From contig CAZKRB010000028.1 in NCBI GenBank assembly GCA_964555065.1, forward strand, positions 1-36,817: a stretch of 36,817 nt of DNA, read 5' to 3'. A model generated the notes under the pieces. It made no database searches and was not told the DNA's origin. It saw only the letters and a program-made list of their open reading frames with translations. Below are positions 31,608-36,817 of the stretch, piece after piece; the stretch's first letter is position 1, and each line of letters opens with the position of its first letter. Made by a program: the position numbers and the translations under genes. The stretch comes from Syntrophus sp964555065. Its GTDB lineage: Bacteria > Desulfobacterota > Syntrophia > Syntrophales > Syntrophaceae.

Positions 31608-32999
31608 ATGCGCAGGAAGGTGCGTCACATTTACTTCGTCGGGATCGGCGGCATCGGGATGAGCGGCATTGCCGAAGTGCTCCTGAATCTGGGCTATACA
31701 GTCAGCGGATCGGACCTGAAAAGCTCGGACACCACCGAGCATCTGACCGCCCTGGGCGCCAGGGTCTTCCAGGGGCATAAGGCTTCCAACCTGGCCGATG
31801 TGGATGTGGTGGTCACGTCCACGGCGGTGAAGGCGGACAACCCTGAAGTTCTGGAGGCCCACCGGAGGGCGGTTCCCGTGATCCCCCGGGCGGAAATGCT
31901 GGCGGAGCTGCTGAAAATGAAGGTTTCCATCGCCGTTTCGGGAAGCCACGGCAAAACCACAACGACCTCCATGATTGCCACGGTCATGGCCGGTGGCGGA
32001 CTGGATCCGACCATGGTCATCGGGGGAAAACTGGGCAGCATCGGGAGCAACGCCCGGCTGGGGAACGGAGAATTCATCGTCGCCGAGGCGGATGAGAGCG
32101 ACGGCTCTTTCCTGAAGCTTTCCCCCTCCCTGGCCGTCATTACCAATATCGACCGGGAGCACCTGGACTTTTACCGGGGCATTGAGGATATCAAGGCGGC
32201 CTTTCTCCAGTTTGCCAATATTGTTCCCTTTTATGGCTCCGTTGTCCTCTGCCAGGATGATCCTCACGTCAAAACGATTCTGCCTGAGATCAAACGCAAA
32301 ACCATCACTTACGGGCTGGAACCGACGGCGGACTATCAGGCGAAAGAGATCCGCTTTTCTCCCGCCGGCACCCGGTACGATCTCTTTTATCGGACGGAAT
32401 CCCTCGGGACCGTGACCCTTTGCGTCCCCGGACTTTTCAATGTGTACAATTCCCTGGCAACCGTTGCCGTCGCCCGGGAACTGGACATGACGTTTCCGGC
32501 CATCCGGGAAGGATTGAAAAGCTACACCGGCGTGGGCCGCCGACTGGAGACCAAGGGCGTCACCGCCGGCGTGACGGTCGTGGATGACTACGGCCATCAT
32601 CCCACGGAGATCAGGGCAACCTTGGCGGCAGCCCGACAGGCCTGGAAGGGAAGGATGATCGTGGTCTTTCAGCCTCACCGCTATACGCGGACCCAAGCCC
32701 TCTTCCGGGAATTCCTCGAAGCTTTCACCGAGGCCGATCTGCTGATCCTGACGGACATTTACCCCGCCAGCGAGGACCCCATCGAAGGCGTGACGGCGGA
32801 GGCGCTGTGCGAAGGCATCCGGTCCTTCACCTCCCAGGAGGTTCGCTATCTTCCTGATTTCAAGGATATTTCAGACTACCTGCTGTCCATCGTGGGGCCG
32901 GGAGACGTGGTCATCACCCAGGGCGCGGGCAGCATCAATCAGGTGGGCCTGTCTCTTCTGAATCGGCTGAAGGAGGCTGGAGATTCCCGTGCGGCATGA
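31608..32999 (+). CDS. murC: UDP-N-acetylmuramate--L-alanine ligase
   Basis: 463 residues from the ATG at 31608, chosen because the family starts just before RHIYFVGIGGIGMSGIAEVL. In-frame ATGs at 31566 and 31581 are possible and no candidate has a strong ribosome site. The ATP loop is GSHGKTTTTSM (Lys116). VAEADESDGSFLKL, ITNIDREHLDFY and VVDDYGHHPTEI, the MurC-type metal/substrate motif, follow, and FQPHRYTRT is in the C-domain. MurC adds L-Ala to UDP-MurNAc, the first stem residue. murB starts 11 nt before its stop. Confidence 0.95.
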   Translation: MRRKVRHIYFVGIGGIGMSGIAEVLLNLGYTVSGSDLKSSDTTEHLTALGARVFQGHKASNLADVDVVVTSTAVKADNPEVLEAHRRAVPVIPRAEMLAELLKMKVSIAVSGSHGKTTTTSMIATVMAGGGLDPTMVIGGKLGSIGSNARLGNGEFIVAEADESDGSFLKLSPSLAVITNIDREHLDFYRGIEDIKAAFLQFANIVPFYGSVVLCQDDPHVKTILPEIKRKTITYGLEPTADYQAKEIRFSPAGTRYDLFYRTESLGTVTLCVPGLFNVYNSLATVAVARELDMTFPAIREGLKSYTGVGRRLETKGVTAGVTVVDDYGHHPTEIRATLAAARQAWKGRMIVVFQPHRYTRTQALFREFLEAFTEADLLILTDIYPASEDPIEGVTAEALCEGIRSFTSQEVRYLPDFKDISDYLLSIVGPGDVVITQGAGSINQVGLSLLNRLKEAGDSRAA

Positions 33000-33915
33000 T
33001 CTCCCTTTACGCCGGCGCTTGCAGTCCTGTGTTTCGGGCGCCGTACTTTTCGATGAACCCCTGGCGAGCCATACTTCAATGGGAGTGGGCGGGCCGGCGG
33101 ATATCCTGGCCTTCCCGCAGAGCGGGGAGGAACTGGTGAACCTGATCCGCCTCCTTAGGCAGGAAAATGTGCCGTTCCTGGTCCTGGGAAACGGAACGAA
33201 CCTGATTGTCAAGGATGGCGGCTGCCGGGGGGCTGTCGTCTCTCTGCGGGGGCTGAAACGCCTGGAACGGGTTGCCTCCCCGGACGGAAAGGTTCTCGTG
33301 CAGGCCGAAGCCGGCGTTTCCCTGTCGGCGCTGGTGCATCTTTCCCTGAATGAATCTCTGACCGGCATGGAATTCTGCGCCGGCATCCCCGGCAGTGTAG
33401 GGGGGGCGGTCCGCATGAACGCCGGGGCGTTCGGCAGGGAAATGAAGGACGTGGTGACGGAGATTAGCCTCCTCAATGACCGGCAGGAATTGGAGACCCT
33501 CTCCCGGTCGGAGCTGCACTTTGAGTACCGCCGTCTGGACCTCTTGGACAAGGCGGTGATCGTCAGCGCCGGGTTCACCCTTTCTCCGGGAACGCGGACT
33601 GCCATTTCAACGGAGATCGGCGAATTTCTGTCGCTGCGGAAAATAAAACATCCCCTTCACCTGCGCAACGCAGGTTCCGTCTTCAAGAACCCTCTCTCCA
33701 TGGCGGCGGGCCGGCTGATCGAGGAAGTCGGCCTCAAGGGGACCCGGCGCGGAGATGCCATGATTTCGGAGCAGCACGGCAACTTCATCGTCAATCTGGG
33801 CCGTGCCAGAAGTGCCGATGTTCTGGGATTGATGGAAGAGATCCGAAACCGGGTCAGGGATCACCGGGACATCTCCTTGGAAGCCGAGGTCCATGTCGTC
33901 GGAGAGGATGGATGA
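32989..33915 (+). CDS. murB: UDP-N-acetylenolpyruvoylglucosamine reductase
   Basis: 308 residues from a GTG inside the end of murC, with GGAG 6 nt upstream. It is an FAD-binding type I MurB: NTSMGVGG-like start (SHTSMGVGGPADILAF), VLGNGTNLIVKDGG, MEFCAGIPGSVGGAVRMNAGA and LRNAGSVFKNP with the catalytic Ser, then the C-terminal SEQHGNFIVNLG. NADPH reduces UDP-GlcNAc-enolpyruvate to UDP-MurNAc. ftsQ follows with a 4-nt overlap; ddl, frequent at this point in other proteobacteria, is not there. Confidence 0.97.
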   Translation: MRHDLPLRRRLQSCVSGAVLFDEPLASHTSMGVGGPADILAFPQSGEELVNLIRLLRQENVPFLVLGNGTNLIVKDGGCRGAVVSLRGLKRLERVASPDGKVLVQAEAGVSLSALVHLSLNESLTGMEFCAGIPGSVGGAVRMNAGAFGREMKDVVTEISLLNDRQELETLSRSELHFEYRRLDLLDKAVIVSAGFTLSPGTRTAISTEIGEFLSLRKIKHPLHLRNAGSVFKNPLSMAAGRLIEEVGLKGTRRGDAMISEQHGNFIVNLGRARSADVLGLMEEIRNRVRDHRDISLEAEVHVVGEDG

Positions 33916-34757
33916 GAAGGGCTTTCAAGAGAAAGCTGGAGACGAAAAAGTACCGCTTCAAGCGCCGTGGCAGGTCCATATTCCTGGACATTTCCCGTTC
34001 GGTCCTGCTGACGGCCGTGGTCCTGCTGGCAAGCGCCGTTCTGATCTTTGCCTATAATTTTACCATCAGCGCTCCCTGCTTCCAGGCCCGGGAAACGGTT
34101 GTGCGCGGTTGCCGGGAATTAACGGAAAAGGAGGTCCTGCTTCTCGGGTCCGCCGGTTCTTCCGTGCATCTGCTGGCGTTGAATCAGGACGCCATGGCAC
34201 GGCGCATCAAGGCGAATCCCTGGGTTAAATCGGTGGCCATCGGTCGGGAGCTTCCCCACCGTCTGGTGATTCAGATTCAGGAACGTTCGGCCGTGGCGAT
34301 GATCAAGCAGGATGCCACGCTCTACCTGATGGATTGGGAAGGGATCATTTTCAAGAGGCTGGAAAAGAATGACGAGGGGGATCTTCCCATTCTGACCGGT
34401 TTTTACGCCCAGGGAAAATTGAATGAAACCCTGTTGAAGGATGCCCGGAGCTTGCTCAGAGAGCTCGCAGGCTCGAAATCCTTTCCCGCTCTGGAATCCG
34501 TATCGGAAATTCAGGCCCATGGAGTTTCCGGCCTCTCGGTTTTCACCGACAACGGACTGTGCCTTGTGCTGGGGTCAGAGGATTACCGCCCCAAGTTGCA
34601 GCGCTTGGGCCCGATCCTGGAGGATCTGGAGCGGCGCCAGTTGAAAGAGGGATTTCTGCGGATTGATTTGACCAATCCCTTGAAAGTAACGGTTTCCAGA
34701 AGGAATGTTCCCGCTCCCAGGGGGACTTCGAGTCTCCGGCAGGAATATAAAACCTGA
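33912..34757 (+). CDS. ftsQ: cell division protein FtsQ
   Basis: 281 residues. A very basic cytoplasmic N-terminus (about 1-24) is followed by a transmembrane segment (about 30-48). A POTRA domain (FQARETVVRGCRELTEKEVL; then WVKSVAIGRELPHRLVIQI, EHRLxIxI-like) precedes the FtsQ/DivIB beta domain (LYLMDWEGIIF). FtsQ binds FtsL/FtsB and recruits them to the divisome. Poor overall conservation is normal for this protein; position and layout make the call firm. A 181-nt gap to ftsA follows. Confidence 0.92.
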   Translation: MRRAFKRKLETKKYRFKRRGRSIFLDISRSVLLTAVVLLASAVLIFAYNFTISAPCFQARETVVRGCRELTEKEVLLLGSAGSSVHLLALNQDAMARRIKANPWVKSVAIGRELPHRLVIQIQERSAVAMIKQDATLYLMDWEGIIFKRLEKNDEGDLPILTGFYAQGKLNETLLKDARSLLRELAGSKSFPALESVSEIQAHGVSGLSVFTDNGLCLVLGSEDYRPKLQRLGPILEDLERRQLKEGFLRIDLTNPLKVTVSRRNVPAPRGTSSLRQEYKT

Positions 34758-34938
34758 CCCGGCAGGAAAGAGAACGGCGATTTCAGGGGCGGAAGCGGAA
34801 GCAGACTCCCCGCCCGGAACGGGCGACAATGGGGCAGTCGGTGCAGATGCCGGCAAAGTCGGTTATTACAAGGCAGGGAAGGATGGGGCTGTTCCTTTTT
34901 CCCGCCCTCCGATTATCAGCGAAAGGTGGACAGAGCGT
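34758..34938. other. 181-nt gap between ftsQ and ftsA with GC hairpin
   Basis: CGCCCG (34811-34816) and CGGGCG (34820-34825) form a tight 6-bp stem with a GAA loop. The ftsA reading frame happens to be open back into ftsQ, but it lacks a start with family-like sequence. No promoter is convincing and no T-tract follows the stem. Confidence 0.4.
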
Positions 34939-36165
34939 ATGGGTATGCAGGGAAATGTCATCGTCGGATTGGATATAGGGACGACAAAAACCTGTGCCAT
35001 TGTTGGCGAAGTAACCGATACAGGCATTGATATCATCGGCATCGGTTCTCATCCTTCAGACGGGTTGAGAAAAGGCGTCGTGGTGAACATCGACAGCACC
35101 GTCGAGGCGATCAAGGGGGCGGTGGAAGAGGCGGAACGCATGTCCGGCTGTGAGATCGGTTCTGTTTTTGCGGGGGTTGCCGGAGGCCATATCAAAGCTC
35201 AGAACAGTCTCGGCATTGTTGCCGTAAAGGGCCGGGAAGTGGGCAGCGAAGATGTGGAACGGGCCATCGAAGCCGCCAAGGCGATCGCCATTCCTCTCGA
35301 CCGGCAGATTCTCCATACCCTTCCCCAGAGTTATATCGTGGATGAACAGGATGGAATCAAGGACCCTATCGGCATGTCCGGCGTCAGGCTGGAGGCGAAG
35401 GTTCATATCGTGACCGGGGTGGGGACCTCCATCCAGAACATTGAAAAGTCCGTGACCCGGGTCGGTCTGGAAATCAATGATGTTGTCCTGGAGCAGCTTG
35501 CCGCCAGCCAGGCCGTGCTGAGCGACGATGAGCGCGATCTGGGAGTGGCTCTGCTGGATATCGGCGGCGGAACGACGAATATCGCGGTTTTCTGGGAGGG
35601 CAGCATCCGCCACACGGCCGTCATCCCAGTCGGCGGCAGCTATCTGACCAGTGATATCGCCACCGGCCTGAGAACGCCCCTGTCCGAGGCGGAAAAAATC
35701 AAGATCGACTACGGATGCGCCTATGCGCCGCTGATTTCCAAAGAAGAAGCCATCGAAGTTCCCAGCGTCGGCGGTCGGGAACCCCGTTCCGTGTCGCGAC
35801 AGATTCTAGGACGGATCATCGAAGCCCGCATGGAAGAAATCCTGAGCATGGCCTACAAGGAAGTCATCCGCTCCGGTTATGAAGACGTCCTGGCTGCCGG
35901 GGTCGTGCTGGCGGGGGGAACGGCTCTTCTGGACGGGATCACGGAGCTGGCGGAGCAGATTTTCAATATGCCGGTCCGGCGAGGGTATCCCCGGGGGATC
36001 GGCGGCTTGACCGATGTGGTGAATAGTCCCATGTATGCTACGGGTGTGGGGCTCGTGCTCTATGGGAGCAAGAACCTTTCCAAAATTGTGGTGAGGAAAG
36101 GCGAAAAGGGGAAGCCGGGGGAGGTCATCGAGAGATTAAAGAAGTGGATCTTAGAATTCTTCTAG
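34939..36165 (+). CDS. ftsA: cell division protein FtsA
   Basis: 408 residues from the ATG at 34939, with AAAGGTGG about 10 nt upstream; a second ATG at 34945 is possible. Actin-like ATPase: phosphate-1 loop GLDIGTTKTCAIVGE, domain 1C with FAGVAGGHIKA, phosphate-2 loop LLDIGGGTTNIAVF, and adenosine motif AAGVVLAGGTALLDGI. The C-terminus ends in the amphipathic membrane-targeting helix VIERLKKWILEFF. FtsA tethers FtsZ to the membrane. It is 9 nt from ftsZ. Confidence 0.97.
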   Translation: MGMQGNVIVGLDIGTTKTCAIVGEVTDTGIDIIGIGSHPSDGLRKGVVVNIDSTVEAIKGAVEEAERMSGCEIGSVFAGVAGGHIKAQNSLGIVAVKGREVGSEDVERAIEAAKAIAIPLDRQILHTLPQSYIVDEQDGIKDPIGMSGVRLEAKVHIVTGVGTSIQNIEKSVTRVGLEINDVVLEQLAASQAVLSDDERDLGVALLDIGGGTTNIAVFWEGSIRHTAVIPVGGSYLTSDIATGLRTPLSEAEKIKIDYGCAYAPLISKEEAIEVPSVGGREPRSVSRQILGRIIEARMEEILSMAYKEVIRSGYEDVLAAGVVLAGGTALLDGITELAEQIFNMPVRRGYPRGIGGLTDVVNSPMYATGVGLVLYGSKNLSKIVVRKGEKGKPGEVIERLKKWILEFF

Positions 36166-36174
36166 GGGGGAATC

Positions 36175-36817
36175 ATGTTTGAATTGTCTGAAGCGGGAAA
36201 TTTCAATTCTGCGAAAATCAAGGTAATCGGCATTGGCGGCGGGGGAGGAAACGCAATCAACACCATGATCACCTCCAATCTCAGGGGGGTTGATTTCATT
36301 GTCGCCAATACGGACGCCCAGGCTCTTGGGCAGTCCCTTGCCTCCGTAAAGATTCAGCTCGGGGAGGAGGTCACCCGGGGACTGGGGGCGGGGTCGAATC
36401 CCGAGGTGGGGAAAAAGGCGGCCATAGAGACTCGGGAACTGATCCATCAGCATCTCGAAGGGGCGGACATGGTCTTTGTCACCGCCGGCCAGGGCGGGGG
36501 GACGGGCACCGGGGGTGCGCCCGTAGTGGCTGAAATCGCCAAGGAGCTGGGCGCCCTGACGGTGGCCGTGGTGACCAAGCCCTTCCAGTTTGAAGGCAAA
36601 AAACGCAATTTCCAGGCGGATGAAGGCATTGATGACCTGAGGCGGATCGTGGATACCCTTATCGTGGTTCCCAACCAGCGTCTTCTCAGCCTCGGCGGCA
36701 GGAACCTCTCCCTGATCGAGACCTTCAAGAAGGCGGATGATATCCTCTTTCAGGCTGTCAAGGGGATTTCCGACCTGATCACGATTCCCGGACTGATCAA
36801 CCTGGATTTTGCCGATG
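36175..36817 (+). CDS. ftsZ: cell division protein FtsZ (3' end outside window)
   Basis: The first 214 codons are present, cut by the window edge. A GGGGGG Shine-Dalgarno precedes the ATG. The tubulin-type GTPase domain is clear: KIKVIGIGGGGGNAINTM, VANTDAQAL, RGLGAGSNPEVGKKAA, the signature GGGTGTG at residues 107-113, and DTLIVVPNQRLL. The T7 loop NLDFAD comes at the very end. It polymerises into the Z-ring that organises division. Residue 114 is Gly where most FtsZ have Ala. The C-terminal FtsA-binding peptide cannot be seen. Confidence 0.97.
   Translation, partial: MFELSEAGNFNSAKIKVIGIGGGGGNAINTMITSNLRGVDFIVANTDAQALGQSLASVKIQLGEEVTRGLGAGSNPEVGKKAAIETRELIHQHLEGADMVFVTAGQGGGTGTGGAPVVAEIAKELGALTVAVVTKPFQFEGKKRNFQADEGIDDLRRIVDTLIVVPNQRLLSLGGRNLSLIETFKKADDILFQAVKGISDLITIPGLINLDFAD

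Noticed and set aside
31569..32696. Long open frame (375 codons) antisense to murC
   Set aside because: Composition is a shadow of the murC codons and no domain is recognisable; murC is certain.
34705..34938. 78-codon N-terminal extension of FtsA reaching into ftsQ
   Set aside because: The extension does not resemble FtsA, overlaps ftsQ, and a good ribosome site precedes the family-like start at 34939.

Overview
The window is a chromosomal housekeeping region of a Gram-negative, moderately GC-rich bacterium. Gene content, gene order and protein character fit the Deltaproteobacteria/Desulfobacterota, most like Syntrophus and relatives. The pointers are a PxxKW cysteine-rich protein, a mannose-family PTS remnant beside HPr and EI, a DUF799 lipoprotein, thrS-infC-rpmI-rplT-pheS-pheT-ihfA-merR synteny, and meso-DAP type MurE. 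The taxon is inferred from recalled gene order and protein resemblance, not from a search. No mobile element, CRISPR array, rRNA or clear pseudogene was seen.

Layout. 1-551 (-) is the N-terminal part of a UDP-glucuronate decarboxylase-type epimerase. 771-3548 (+) holds rsmI, a small acidic helical protein with a PopZ-like C-terminus, a DUF799-type lipoprotein and pgsA, closed by a strong intrinsic terminator. A tRNA-Val(GAC) with its own promoter follows. 3904-11646 (+) is the translation block: thrS, infC (apparently with an AUA start), rpmI, rplT, pheS, pheT, ihfA and a MerR-type regulator. Hairpins in the infC-rpmI, rpmI-rplT and pheS-pheT spacers suggest post-transcriptional control.

11730-12011 (-) is a PxxKW cysteine-rich protein, divergent from an EIID-HPr-EI phosphotransferase operon (12194-14989, +). 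That operon lacks IIA, IIB and IIC partners here. 15103-15450 (-) is a small conserved protein of unknown function, 15749-16519 (+) a DUF72 protein, and 16625-17911 (-) enolase.

18127-36817 (+) is ruvX, mltG and then the division and cell wall (dcw) cluster: mraZ, rsmH, ftsL, ftsI, murE, murF, mraY, murD, ftsW, murG, murC, murB, ftsQ, ftsA and ftsZ (cut by the window edge). It covers UDP-MurNAc-pentapeptide synthesis (MurB-F), lipid I/II formation (MraY, MurG), septal polymerisation and crosslinking (FtsW, FtsI with FtsQ and FtsL) and the Z-ring (FtsA, FtsZ). A near-consensus sigma-70 promoter plus four phased GTGG repeats precede mraZ and look like the MraZ autoregulatory operator. ddl, often found between murB and ftsQ, is absent. 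Two breaks in the otherwise tight cluster, murE-murF (335 bp) and murG-murC (135 bp with a good promoter), suggest internal transcription or regulation points.
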